DNA of 64,000 bases, taken from Nocardia carnea NBRC 14403 (lineage in GTDB: Bacteria > Actinomycetota > Actinomycetes > Mycobacteriales > Mycobacteriaceae). The notes under the pieces are model-generated. The model had not been told where the DNA came from. It saw only the letters and a program-made list of their open reading frames with translations, and made no database searches. Positions 46,133 to 54,691 of the stretch are shown here, in pieces (position 1 is the first letter of the stretch; each line of letters opens with the position of its first letter). The position numbers were made by a program, and so were the translations under genes. The DNA is taken from NCBI RefSeq assembly GCF_000308515.1, contig NZ_BAFV01000071.1:1-64000 (forward strand). Direction: 5' to 3'.

Positions 46133-47079
46133 GTGCCTCGCAATCGTGGATCGAGCGCGTCGACGATGACATCGGTGACGAGATTGACCACCAGATAGCA
46201 CAGCGCCACCAGCACGATCCCGCCCTGGATCACCGGATAGTCTTTACCGTTCACGGCATTCACCAGCTGGGTGCCGATACCGGGCCAGTTGAACACGATT
46301 TCGACGAAGAACACTCCGGTGATCAAGGTGCCGATTTCGAGGCCGGTGATATTGACCAGACTCGGCAGGATATTCCGGAAGACATTCTTGCCGTAGATCT
46401 TTCGTCGCGGCATCCCTTGCGACCGGAAGGTGCGCACATACTCGGTGCCGGTTTCGCGCACGATGCCGATCCGGACGAACCGGGCCAGTACCAGCATGGA
46501 GATCAGTGCGGCCGATATCGCGGGCAGCACCAGATGCTGCAGGAGATCGCCGAATCCACCGCCGCCGCGGGACTGCATCCCGCCCACGGGTAGCCAGCCC
46601 AGTTGCAGGGCGAACACGCTGATCAGCACCAGCCCGAACCAGTACACCGAGAGATTGCTGCCGATCTGGGCTACCAGCATCACCGCGCGATCCACCCAGG
46701 TGCCGTGCCAGATCCCGGCGACAGCGCCGATCAGCGTGCCGAACACCACGCACACCACGGTCCCGGCGACGGTGAGTATCAGCGTGTTGAGGAAGGGCGA
46801 GACGAGGATATCGAATACCGGCGTACCCAGGGTCAGCGACAATCCGCCGCCGTCGGCGGCGAGATTCTTCAGCCAGACGAAGTACTGCTCCCACAGCGGG
46901 CGGTCCAGCCCGTAGGTGGCACGCAGGTCGTCGAGCTGTTGGGGTGTGAACCGCAGAGCGAACTGATCCACCGGGTCGCCCGGGGTGAGCGCGCCGAGCA
47001 GGAATGCCAGCACCGAAACGAGGAACAGGATGGGCAGCACATTGAGGACCCGCAACCCGATATGACGCAACCGGTTCAT
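46129..47079 (-). CDS. ABC transporter permease, DppB/OppB type (operon B)
   Basis: 316 residues from ATG at 47079 (ATGA overlap with the SBP stop). The family pattern is clear in LTPGDPVDQFALRFTPQQLDDLRATYGLDRPLWEQYFVWL, GTEYVRTFRSQGMPRRKIYGKNVFRNILPS and VFNWPGIGTQLVNAVNGKDYPVIQG. It is the partner of the next permease in the operon. Confidence 0.94.
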   Translation of the reverse strand: MNRLRHIGLRVLNVLPILFLVSVLAFLLGALTPGDPVDQFALRFTPQQLDDLRATYGLDRPLWEQYFVWLKNLAADGGGLSLTLGTPVFDILVSPFLNTLILTVAGTVVCVVFGTLIGAVAGIWHGTWVDRAVMLVAQIGSNLSVYWFGLVLISVFALQLGWLPVGGMQSRGGGGFGDLLQHLVLPAISAALISMLVLARFVRIGIVRETGTEYVRTFRSQGMPRRKIYGKNVFRNILPSLVNITGLEIGTLITGVFFVEIVFNWPGIGTQLVNAVNGKDYPVIQGGIVLVALCYLVVNLVTDVIVDALDPRLRGT

Positions 47080-48653
47080 CGGGTACCCGATAACCAGACC
47101 GGGGAAAGGTCGTACCAGTTCGTGGCCGGGAACACGAAACCTTCCACGTTCGGACCGGTCGCGTAGTAGCGGTTCAGGTTCACTGCGGGAATCACCAGGG
47201 CCTCGTTCCGCAGCTTCTGCTCGGCCTGTTTCCACAACCCGATCCGCGCACCCTCGTCGGGAGCGTGCAGGGCTGTTTCGATGGCCGCGGTCACCTGAGG
47301 ATGTTCGGCCGGGTCCAAGCCGCGGTTCTGTAAACCGGTGTACCCGTTGTGCAGCCATTCGGCGTTCGTCTCACCGAACTCGTCGATACTCAGGCCGTCG
47401 CCCGGTTGCGGGTTGCGGATGCGCGACGAGTAGTTGACGCGGTCGAGGCTGACGATATCGACCTCGACGCCGATCTCCTTCAGATGAGCTTGCAGCCATT
47501 GGCCCACATTCTCGTTCGCCACATCGATGACGAGGCCGAACCGGAGTTCCCCGGGGCCGTAACCTGCTTCGGCGAGCAGCCGCCGGGCGCGGTCCGGGTC
47601 GTAGGGGAAATCCCGCACCGCCGGGTCGAAGGCTTCGTTGCCCGGCGGCAGGAACGAATACTGGGGTGTGGCATACCCGTTGTAGACCTCTTTCGCCAGG
47701 GCATCCCGGTTCAAACCGTGGATGAGAGCCTTGCGTACGCGGGCGTCGTCGAATACGGGATTTTTCCGGTTGAAGGAGAAGTACACGAGTTCGGCGCCGG
47801 TGCCCGCGGGGACGTCGAAGCCCGCGTTCTCCAGGGATTCGACATCGTCGGGCGGGACGTAGCTGACCAGGTCCACTTCACCGTTCAGCAGGGAGGCGAC
47901 CCGGGTCTGGTTGTTGGGAATCACCCGGAAGGTCAGCGTATCCAGGCGCGGTCGAGTACCCCAGTAGCCGGGATTGCGTTGCAGCACGATGCGATCGCCG
48001 ATCGCGCGGGATTCGAACCGGTACGGGCCGGTGCCTTCGGGATGTTCGGCGAATCCGTTGTTCCCGTACTTTTCCCACACCGCCGGGTTCCCGATGGGAA
48101 GTGTGTACATGGATTGCGCCAGGATGCGCGGGAAGCCGAGGAAGGGCTTGTCGAATTCGAAGGTGTAGCTGTGTGTACCGGTGGGGCGGGCAGCACGAAG
48201 ATTGTCGAACCACACCTGTACCCGGCCCGCGCTCTCCTCGTCGAAGAACTCGTAGGAGCGATCCCAGACCCGCCGGACATTCTTGTCCAACGCGGCCGCG
48301 TCGAACGGGGAGTCGTCGTGGAAAGTGACACCTTCGCGGAGCTGGAAATTCCAGACGCGACCACCGGCACTGTGCTCCCATTTCGTTGCCAGCACCGGAA
48401 CCAGGCCGGGTACACCTGTCGTGGCGGTCAGGTCTTCCCCGACGAGCGGTTCGAAGATATTGCGGGAGACCCGGTAGGTCTCCCAGAAGGTCTGCCGGTG
48501 CGGGTCCAGCCCGCGTGGTTCCAGATACAGGCCGCTGATGAATTCGCCGCCGTCCACCGGGGTTCCGCCGTTCCCGCCGGCCGAGCAACCGGTGAGCAGG
48601 ACCACGGCGGCCAAACCTGCCGCGAGAAGGGTGTAGCGCTTGTTCCTACGCAC
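47076..48653 (-). CDS. ABC transporter substrate-binding lipoprotein, family 5 (operon B)
   Basis: 525 residues, GTG start at 48653. The lipobox is LLTGCS. SBP_bac_5 elements are LYLEPRGLDPHRQTFWETYRVSRNIFEPLV, LATKWEHSAGGRVWNFQLREGVTFHDDSPFDAAAL, EGTGPYRFESR and DARVRKALIHGLNRDALAKEVY. It opens the transporter part of operon B after an 82-bp gap from the LLM gene upstream, which may hold an extra promoter. It differs clearly from the operon A lipoprotein, suggesting another ligand. Confidence 0.93.
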   Translation of the reverse strand: MRRNKRYTLLAAGLAAVVLLTGCSAGGNGGTPVDGGEFISGLYLEPRGLDPHRQTFWETYRVSRNIFEPLVGEDLTATTGVPGLVPVLATKWEHSAGGRVWNFQLREGVTFHDDSPFDAAALDKNVRRVWDRSYEFFDEESAGRVQVWFDNLRAARPTGTHSYTFEFDKPFLGFPRILAQSMYTLPIGNPAVWEKYGNNGFAEHPEGTGPYRFESRAIGDRIVLQRNPGYWGTRPRLDTLTFRVIPNNQTRVASLLNGEVDLVSYVPPDDVESLENAGFDVPAGTGAELVYFSFNRKNPVFDDARVRKALIHGLNRDALAKEVYNGYATPQYSFLPPGNEAFDPAVRDFPYDPDRARRLLAEAGYGPGELRFGLVIDVANENVGQWLQAHLKEIGVEVDIVSLDRVNYSSRIRNPQPGDGLSIDEFGETNAEWLHNGYTGLQNRGLDPAEHPQVTAAIETALHAPDEGARIGLWKQAEQKLRNEALVIPAVNLNRYYATGPNVEGFVFPATNWYDLSPVWLSGTR

Positions 48654-48735
48654 TGGGCCGCATACTTTCCGTCGGTATCGAGGGCTTCCGACGTAGAAAC
48701 ATAAGTTGATTCGACTGGGCGCTCACGGCATTGGC

Positions 48736-49815
48736 TCAGCGTGATTCGTTTCTGCCCGGCTGCGTGGCCGGGAGGTCCGGACGGGGGTTCGTTCCCGCGC
48801 GTTTCCAGCCGAGAGCGGGGGCGATGAGTTCGACGGTGTCGTGCAGGATCTGCTCGTAGTCGTCGCGATGGAATTCGTAGGGCAGTTCGAGGCGCAGTTC
48901 GGTGGTGTGGGCGAGCACCGGATCGGTGCGTAAGCGTTCGACTATCTGCTCGGCGGGACCGGCCAGATCCGAGGCGAACAGGATTCGCCGCTCGCCTTGC
49001 GGAGCGAGGGTCCGGTCGTGCCGGGCGGCCGCATACTGCCGGTAGCGCTCCCGGGTCGCGCGGCCGGCGCTGTCGAAGGGGGCGATTACCCGGCCGACCG
49101 CCACCCTGGCCGGCCGGGACGAATCGATGCGGCGGCGGTACTCGTCGAGCAAACTCAGCTGGGTGGTGGCGAAATCGTCGCTGTGTTCGCCGAATACGAT
49201 GTTCCCGATGAGCAGGTTGAGGCCGGTCTCCCCGGCCCAGCGCACCGAGCGGGTGCTGCCGCCGCCGTACCAGAGCCGGTCGATCAACCCGGGGCTGTGC
49301 GGTTGCAGGCGGGGGCGTTGGCTGTTACCGGGGGAATGGATCACCGTATCCGGGCCGCCCAGATAGTTGCCGCGCAGATTGTCCATCAGGCGGGCGATCC
49401 GTCCGTAGGACAGGTCGTAGGTGCGCCAGTCGCCGTCGAAGACGAGATCACCGATCAGGTCTGCGTGCGGCGGGGTACCCGCGCTGAAACCGGGTTGCAG
49501 CCGCCCACCGGACAGCACATCGGCCATCGACAGGTCCTCGGCCAGCCGGAAGGGGCTCTCGTAGCCGACGGGGATCACGGCGGTCCCCAGCTCGACCCGG
49601 CTGGTGCGCTGGGCGGCGGCGGCCAGGAACACCGCCGCCGACCCCACGCCGTGCTCCAGATGCCGCTGCCGGATCCAGGCCCCGTCGATACCGAGGCGTT
49701 CGCCGTACTCGAACAGCCGCAGAGTGTCCTCGAGCCCGGCAGCGGGATCCCCGTCGGGATAGTTACCGGGGGTGAGCAGCGAGAGTTTCCTGATCGACGG
49801 TTCGCGGGCGCCCAT
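48736..49815 (-). CDS. LLM-class flavin-dependent oxidoreductase (operon B)
   Basis: 359 residues from ATG at 49815. Luciferase-family features are LSLLTPGNYPDGDPAAGLEDTLRLFEYGERLGIDGAWIRQRHLEHGVG, RVELGTAVIPVGYESPFRLAEDLSMADVLSGGRLQPGFSAG, and RYRQYAAARHDRTLAPQG. It begins 5 nt downstream of the DUF1684 gene, so the two are co-transcribed. The substrate is unknown. Confidence 0.9.
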   Translation of the reverse strand: MGAREPSIRKLSLLTPGNYPDGDPAAGLEDTLRLFEYGERLGIDGAWIRQRHLEHGVGSAAVFLAAAAQRTSRVELGTAVIPVGYESPFRLAEDLSMADVLSGGRLQPGFSAGTPPHADLIGDLVFDGDWRTYDLSYGRIARLMDNLRGNYLGGPDTVIHSPGNSQRPRLQPHSPGLIDRLWYGGGSTRSVRWAGETGLNLLIGNIVFGEHSDDFATTQLSLLDEYRRRIDSSRPARVAVGRVIAPFDSAGRATRERYRQYAAARHDRTLAPQGERRILFASDLAGPAEQIVERLRTDPVLAHTTELRLELPYEFHRDDYEQILHDTVELIAPALGWKRAGTNPRPDLPATQPGRNESR

Positions 49816-49820
49816 CGGAT

Positions 49821-50633
49821 TCAGCCGCGCTCGTAGGGGATCTTCTCGCCTGCCTCGATCGCGACCGGCAGCCGGTTCTCGGCCGGCGGTAGTGGGCAGG
49901 TCGCGAGATCGGTGTACGCGCAGGGCAGGTTGACCGCGCGGTTGAAGTCCAGGGTCACCGTGCCGTCGGCAGCGGGTGGCGGGAGCTGCAATACACGGTT
50001 GGCGGCGTAGGTCGTCACACCGGAGGTCGCATCGGTGAACAGCACCGTCAGGTGCCCCGCCGCCTTCCCGGGAAACGCGGTGAGCCGCAGTTCGTGCCCG
50101 CCCACCTCGAACTCGATCTGCCCGGGCGCGTCGTAGACGTGCTCGAGCCCTTCCACCGCGGCGCCCACCGTGGTGGGCCGTGGCTCTGCGAAAGCGGTGT
50201 ACCGTCCTCCGAGCACCCACTTCGGGTCAGGAGCATAGGCCGGGGTGCCGCGGAAACCGGTGCGCAACGGGTTGTCCGGATGCCGCGGACGGACGATATC
50301 GTGCCCGCCGCGTGTGGCGACCTCGATCACGGCGTCACCCCAGACCGCGTTGATCCCGCCCCGTTCCGGGATGACGCCGAAGCGATGGTCGCCACGGACC
50401 GCATTCCCCTCGATCAGCAGCTCCTCGTCGTCGCCGAGGACCACCCTGACCCCGCCGGGTCCGGTGGACCAGATACCCGGTGCATCGGGGAAACGCTGCG
50501 GTGCCACCGTGACCCAGTGCAGGCCGGTGACGGCCAGGAAGCCGTGCGGATCGGCCAGGTTCGTTTCCTGCTGCCGATGCCAGTCCCGCCATTCGGCGGT
50601 GAAGATATCGGCCGAGGTCGCGGCTGTCGTCAT
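49821..50633 (-). CDS. DUF1684 family protein (operon B, first gene)
   Basis: 270 residues from ATG at 50633. The DUF1684 core is evident: FTAEWRDWHRQQETNLADPHGFLAVTGLHWV, YDAPGQIEFEVGGHELRLTAFPG, LTVLFTDATSGVTTYAANRVL and DFNRAVNLPCAYTDLATCPLPPAENRLPVAIEAGEK. The family has no proven reaction; a beta-rich binding or hydrolase fold is likely. It leads operon B, which suggests it acts on the same compounds as the monooxygenases. Confidence 0.9.
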   Translation of the reverse strand: MTTAATSADIFTAEWRDWHRQQETNLADPHGFLAVTGLHWVTVAPQRFPDAPGIWSTGPGGVRVVLGDDEELLIEGNAVRGDHRFGVIPERGGINAVWGDAVIEVATRGGHDIVRPRHPDNPLRTGFRGTPAYAPDPKWVLGGRYTAFAEPRPTTVGAAVEGLEHVYDAPGQIEFEVGGHELRLTAFPGKAAGHLTVLFTDATSGVTTYAANRVLQLPPPAADGTVTLDFNRAVNLPCAYTDLATCPLPPAENRLPVAIEAGEKIPYERG

Positions 50634-50696
50634 GGATATTCCCTCCGAATACGGGGCAAGACCGTGGTGCGATCATCCGCCGCGGTAACCGAACGA

Positions 50697-50706
50697 GAAA
50701 CGTTTC
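50697..50706. promoter_or_regulatory. Palindrome GAAACGTTTC upstream of operon B
   Basis: A perfect 10-bp palindrome of LacI-operator style lies 64 bp upstream of the DUF1684 start, in the 209-bp divergent gap with the NUDIX gene. No LacI-type gene is in the window. It may govern operon B. Confidence 0.4.
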
Positions 50707-50842
50707 CGATCGGCCTGATTCTGTGCCCGCGGCCGCCGGCCGGCGCGAGCAGCGGCGGCCCGGCGGACATGGATGGTGGCTGAAGCTTCCGCCACCGACC
50801 GTGGTTCGGCTTGCCGGGAGGTATTCGGGCAAACTTCACGCC

Positions 50843-51310
50843 ATGAAGTACAGCGCTGGAGTTCTGCTGTTTCGTCGTGCGCCCGAGGTGCACGTGCTGC
50901 TGGGGCATATGGGCGGGCCGCTGTGGGCGCGTAAGGATTCGGGGGCGTGGTCGATTCCCAAGGGGGAGTACGAACCGGCGACCGAGGAGGCTCGCGCCGC
51001 CGCGGCCCGCGAATTCGACGAGGAGTTGGGTATGCCGGTGCCCGACGGGGAGTGGATCGCGTTGGGTGAAGTGCGGTACGGCAGCGGTCGGAGTAAGAAG
51101 CAGGTCACGGTGTGGGCGGTCGAGGGCGAGCTCGATCCGGCTCGGGTGGTGCCGGGGACATTCGAGATGGAGTGGCCGCCGCGGTCCGGCGAGTACCGCG
51201 CTTTCCCCGAGGTCGATCGGGTCGAATGGTTCGATCTGACCACCGCGCACGATAAGCTGACCACCGGCCAGCGGCCATTGCTGTCCCGGCTTGCCGAGCG
51301 ACTTCGCTGA
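50843..51310 (+). CDS. NUDIX hydrolase
   Basis: 155 residues from ATG at 50843. The Nudix box G-x5-E-x7-REFxEELG is seen at about residues 41-63 (KGEY, AAREFDEELGM). The N-terminus SAGVLLFRR and GHMGGPLWARKDSGAWSIPKGEYEP match the small actinobacterial NUDIX group. It hydrolyses a nucleoside diphosphate linked to another moiety; the substrate is not determinable. It is divergent from operon B. Confidence 0.92.
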   Translation: MKYSAGVLLFRRAPEVHVLLGHMGGPLWARKDSGAWSIPKGEYEPATEEARAAAAREFDEELGMPVPDGEWIALGEVRYGSGRSKKQVTVWAVEGELDPARVVPGTFEMEWPPRSGEYRAFPEVDRVEWFDLTTAHDKLTTGQRPLLSRLAERLR

Positions 51311-51348
51311 CATCGACGGAGCACCTCGAGAACTGAATTAGTATCGAG

Positions 51349-52548
51349 GTGGTGAGCACTCCGTCGCCGGATACGGCGATCCGATCGGATTCGCGTACCT
51401 CATCCGGGCCCGTGCGGGCACTCGCGGTCACGGCGACGATCGTCGCCGTGCTGCTGGTCCTCTTCGCTGTCCCGTGGTGGACGCTGGTGATGTCCGGAAC
51501 TCGGTGGCCGGCACCCGTGGTCGCACTGGGAACAGCGGCCTTCGTGATAACCCTCGTGGTTCTACCCGTGACGCTGGTACTGAGCCACGGCCGCCGCCAT
51601 CTCGACTGGGCAGGCATGATCGGCGACTCCATCCTGGGAATTGTGTGGGTGCTCTTCGCGTGGTCGGTGATCGGCACCATCGCGCGGCTCGTACTCGCGT
51701 TCGTAGGCGTCGAGGACCCGGTTCGCTCACGGTCGGTGGCCACAGCGGTCGTTCTCGTCACCGTAGCTCTCCTGATCTGGGGCAACCGGGAGGCGATGCG
51801 AATTCCTCGGATAAAGCATGTGGACGTCACCCTGCCGCGACTCGGCCCTGGCCTGGACGGCACCCGGGTCGTCGCCGTCACCGATACCCATTTCGGTCCG
51901 ATCAACCGGACGACGTGGTCGCTCGGTGTCGCTGCGGCCGTGAACGAACTACGTCCCGATATCGTGGCCCATGTCGGTGATATCGCCGATGGCCCCGTGG
52001 CGCTACGACGTGGGCAGGCGGCCCCGCTCGGCACCATGGAGGCCGGGCTCGCCCGGGTCTATGTCACCGGCAACCACGAGTACCTCGGAGAGGCGCAGGG
52101 CTGGCTCGACCACATGGAGTCGATCGGCTGGAAAACTCTGCACAACGAGCATATTGTCGTCGAGCGCGGCGGCGACCGCCTCGTCCTTGCGGGCGTCGAC
52201 GACGCCACTGCGAAGTCGGCGAAACTGACTGGTCACGGCGCGGACTTCGAAAATGCCTTGGCGGGAGTCGATCCCGGGCTGCCGGTGCTCATGCTCGCGC
52301 ATCAACCGAAGCAGGTTGTCGAGTCCGCGGCCGCCGGTGTCGACCTCCAGATCGCCGGCCATACCCACGGTGGGCAGATCTGGCCGTTCAACTACCTGGT
52401 CCGCCTCGATCAACCCACCGTTCACGGGTTGAGCCGGCACGGCGAACGGACACAGCTGTACACCAGCCGGGGCTCGGGTTTCTGGGGCCCTCCTTTCCGT
52501 ATCTTCGCGCCCAGTGAAATCACGGTGATAACGCTTCATTCCGCTTGA
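51349..52548 (+). CDS. Membrane-anchored metallophosphoesterase (YkuE/YaeI-like)
   Basis: 399 residues; GTG at 51349, with a second GTG directly after it. Four membrane segments occupy about residues 20-145. The calcineurin-like domain has VTDTHFG, HVGDIADG, TGNHEYLG, LAHQPKQV and AGHTHGGQIWP, giving the full metal ligand set. It is probably a phosphodiesterase at the membrane. It converges with a broken CGNR gene 5 bp away. Confidence 0.92.
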   Translation: MVSTPSPDTAIRSDSRTSSGPVRALAVTATIVAVLLVLFAVPWWTLVMSGTRWPAPVVALGTAAFVITLVVLPVTLVLSHGRRHLDWAGMIGDSILGIVWVLFAWSVIGTIARLVLAFVGVEDPVRSRSVATAVVLVTVALLIWGNREAMRIPRIKHVDVTLPRLGPGLDGTRVVAVTDTHFGPINRTTWSLGVAAAVNELRPDIVAHVGDIADGPVALRRGQAAPLGTMEAGLARVYVTGNHEYLGEAQGWLDHMESIGWKTLHNEHIVVERGGDRLVLAGVDDATAKSAKLTGHGADFENALAGVDPGLPVLMLAHQPKQVVESAAAGVDLQIAGHTHGGQIWPFNYLVRLDQPTVHGLSRHGERTQLYTSRGSGFWGPPFRIFAPSEITVITLHSA

Positions 52549-52553
52549 CGGCA

Positions 52554-53000
52554 CTATCCGCGGCAGTGGGTCGAAGGTGTCCGGAGTTTCTCGGATCTAC
52601 GGCGCTGGTAGTGCCGGGCCACGCGCATACGGTTGCCGCAGAGAGCGGCCGAGCACCAGCGCCGGCGCGGGTTGGTGGGCAGGAACCAGATCACGCAGTC
52701 GTAGGCGTCGCATTGCCGGATCGTGGTGACCGCGAGATCGGCCAGCAGGTGGGCGGTGGATTCGGCGAGTTCGGCGGCCAGACGCTGCCCGGGGGTGCCC
52801 GTACGCCGGCGGACGGCGGTCAGGCCGGTGTCTTCCCACCTCAGGTGCGTGATCGCGGGGGCTGCGTGTTGGGCGTGTTCGAGCGCAAGGGAAGTGAGCT
52901 CGGAACATATGGGCGGCGGTTCGACCGAGGTGTCTCGGTCGAATCCACGCCCTCGGCGATCAGCGCGATCGGGTCGGTGAAGCGGCCCTCACCGACCGGG
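52554..53000 (-). pseudogene. CGNR zinc-finger transcriptional regulator, frameshifted
   Basis: On the minus strand, ending at TAG 52554-52556, the frame reads LTSLALEHAQHAAPAITHLRWEDTG, LAAELAESTAHLLADLAV, then CDAYDCVIWFLPTNPRRRWCSAALCGNRMRVARHYQRRR. This is the zinc-binding CGNR C-terminal domain with CxxxxC, C and CGNR all present. No ATG or GTG opens this frame upstream before a TGA. A coding-like N-terminal piece (GEGRFTDPIALIAEGVD) lies in another frame. The break falls at a perfect hairpin at 52920-52943. It is likely inactive, or misread at one base. It begins just after the P450 stop. Confidence 0.7.
52920..52943. repeat. Perfect 10-bp stem hairpin inside the broken CGNR gene
   Basis: TTCGACCGAG and CTCGGTCGAA are exact complements with a 4-nt loop GTGT. 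The frame change of the CGNR gene occurs here. Such a structure can promote slippage or sequencing artefacts, or may act as a terminator for the upstream P450 gene. Confidence 0.6.
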
Positions 53001-53016
53001 CCACCGAAACCACGGG

Positions 53017-54297
53017 TCAGGGGGTGGCCAGCCGGACCGGCATGCGTTTGATGCCGTGGATGAGTGCGCTGTGCCCGTATTCGGGTTCACCGAGTTCGAC
53101 CGGCGGAACCTTGGTGATCAGCTCCCGGAACAAATGCTTCAATTCCATGCGGGCCAGCCAGGCGCCGAGGCAGTGGTGAGGGCCGCCGCCACCGAAGCCG
53201 GCGTGGTGGTTCGGGTCGCGGGTGACGTCGAACGCGTGCGGATTGTCGAACGCCGACTCGTCGCGGTTGGCGGAACTGTAGAACATCACGACCTTCTCAC
53301 CTGCCGCAATCGGGGTTCCGGCGATCTCGGTATCGCGGGTCGCCCGGCGAGCGAAGTGCACCACGACGCTGCCCCAGCGGATGAACTCCTCGATCGCGGT
53401 GTTCATACGCCCGTCGAGATCCTCGCGCAGCCGGTCCACTTGGCTCGGATGCTCCACAAGCGCTTTGAAGGCATGGGAGGTGGTCTGTTTGGTGGTGTCG
53501 TTGCCGGCGGCGGAGATCAGCACCATGAACGCGCCGATATCCTCATCGCTGAGGCGATGCCCGTCGACTTCGGCGGCGATCATCGCGGTCATGAGGTCGT
53601 TGTGCGGTTCCGCACGGCGCCGCCGGGCCAGGTCGGTGCCGGCGGAGTGGAGGATGCCGATCTGCTTGTAGAAGAACTCGGCGCGCTCCTCGAGGCTGGT
53701 GTACTCGAGGTCGGTGGTGCCGAACAGGGCTTCGGTGGCGAACGCGACCGCCTCGCGGTCGGCCTCGGGGATGCCGATCATCTGCGAAATCGTTTGCATG
53801 GGCAGTTTCCGGGATACCGCGTCGACGAAATCGAGGGTTTCACCGGTCCGCAGATCGGCGACGAAATCGTCGACGATCCGCGTGGCATTGGCGCGGACCT
53901 GCTCTTCCACCCGCTGGATCTGGCGCGGAGTGAACGCCGAACTGATCAGTTTCCGGTAACGGGTGTGCCGGGGCGCATCCAGGGCGATGAAGAATTTGGT
54001 GCTGTATTCGACATCGGGCGGCATATACCCCAGGGTCGTGCCGTCTTCCGAGGAGAAGATCTCCGGGTTCCGGCTGACCTGCACGATATCCCGGTACCGG
54101 GTGACAGCCCAGAAACCCGGATCGGGATCGGCGAAGATCAGGGAATCCGGCGGGGCATGCCAGGTGAGGCCCTCGGCCCCGCGCAACCGGGCGAACGCCG
54201 CCTCCCGGCCGTCGAAATCCTTTTCCCAGAACTTGTAACTGGAGATATCGACCTCATGATGGGGTCGTGTGGACGCCGCGCTGCCTGTTAGTGTCAT
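53017..54297 (-). CDS. Cytochrome P450 (lipid/steroid-type, CYP124/125/142-like)
   Basis: 426 residues from ATG at 54297. I-helix AGNDTTK is at 264-270, ExxR at 304-307 in EEFIRW, and the heme-binding loop FGGGGPHHCLGAWLAR has axial Cys376. YMPPDVEYSTKFFIALDAPRHTRYRKLISSAFTPRQI is characteristic of mycobacterial sterol and fatty-acid side-chain P450s. It oxidises a hydrophobic substrate using ferredoxin partners that are not encoded nearby. An upstream in-frame extension belongs to transposase debris. Confidence 0.92.
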   Translation of the reverse strand: MTLTGSAASTRPHHEVDISSYKFWEKDFDGREAAFARLRGAEGLTWHAPPDSLIFADPDPGFWAVTRYRDIVQVSRNPEIFSSEDGTTLGYMPPDVEYSTKFFIALDAPRHTRYRKLISSAFTPRQIQRVEEQVRANATRIVDDFVADLRTGETLDFVDAVSRKLPMQTISQMIGIPEADREAVAFATEALFGTTDLEYTSLEERAEFFYKQIGILHSAGTDLARRRRAEPHNDLMTAMIAAEVDGHRLSDEDIGAFMVLISAAGNDTTKQTTSHAFKALVEHPSQVDRLREDLDGRMNTAIEEFIRWGSVVVHFARRATRDTEIAGTPIAAGEKVVMFYSSANRDESAFDNPHAFDVTRDPNHHAGFGGGGPHHCLGAWLARMELKHLFRELITKVPPVELGEPEYGHSALIHGIKRMPVRLATP

Positions 54298-54450
54298 GAC
54301 CGCCTCCGAACCGAGTGTGCTCTCCCCATGGTGGCACTCCTGCGCGTCGGGGGGGCACGGAATCGACCTGGACACCGACCCCGGGCCGCGGTGCGTGGTC
54401 GGGATCGGCGATTTCCGGCATCGGTGCGCATATGGTCGGCCACAGGCCAG

Positions 54451-54570
54451 ATCCAGCGGGAACGACGCCCGCGGGTCGACCACCGTGGTCGTGACCTTGA
54501 AGGTGCGGGGGCTGATCCCCTCGATCCCGATAGAGGCCATGAAAGCGGCCGGACCGCACCGCGACTTCAC
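54451..54570 (-). pseudogene. IS3-family transposase orfB remnant
   Basis: About 40 codons on the minus strand read MASIGIEGISPRTFKVTT and DPRASFPLDL, matching a short conserved stretch of IS3-type OrfB just before the catalytic DDE part. The rest is lost or shifted. Here the reading continues into the P450 leader without a stop. The remaining 54298-54691 sequence has no gene. Confidence 0.6.
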
Positions 54571-54691
54571 CTCTGCATCGCCGGCTCGATGGGAATCCCT
54601 GATGCTCGGTCACCATCGGCATCGACTGCGGTCCCGCGGTCGGCTGGACGATATCTACGGCGAACGAACCTATGAAGCGGGTTCTCTGTGC

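Noticed and set aside
50630-50770. 46-codon minus-strand ORF ending in an ATGA overlap with DUF1684
   Set aside because: No ribosome site; it covers the presumed promoter and palindrome of operon B.
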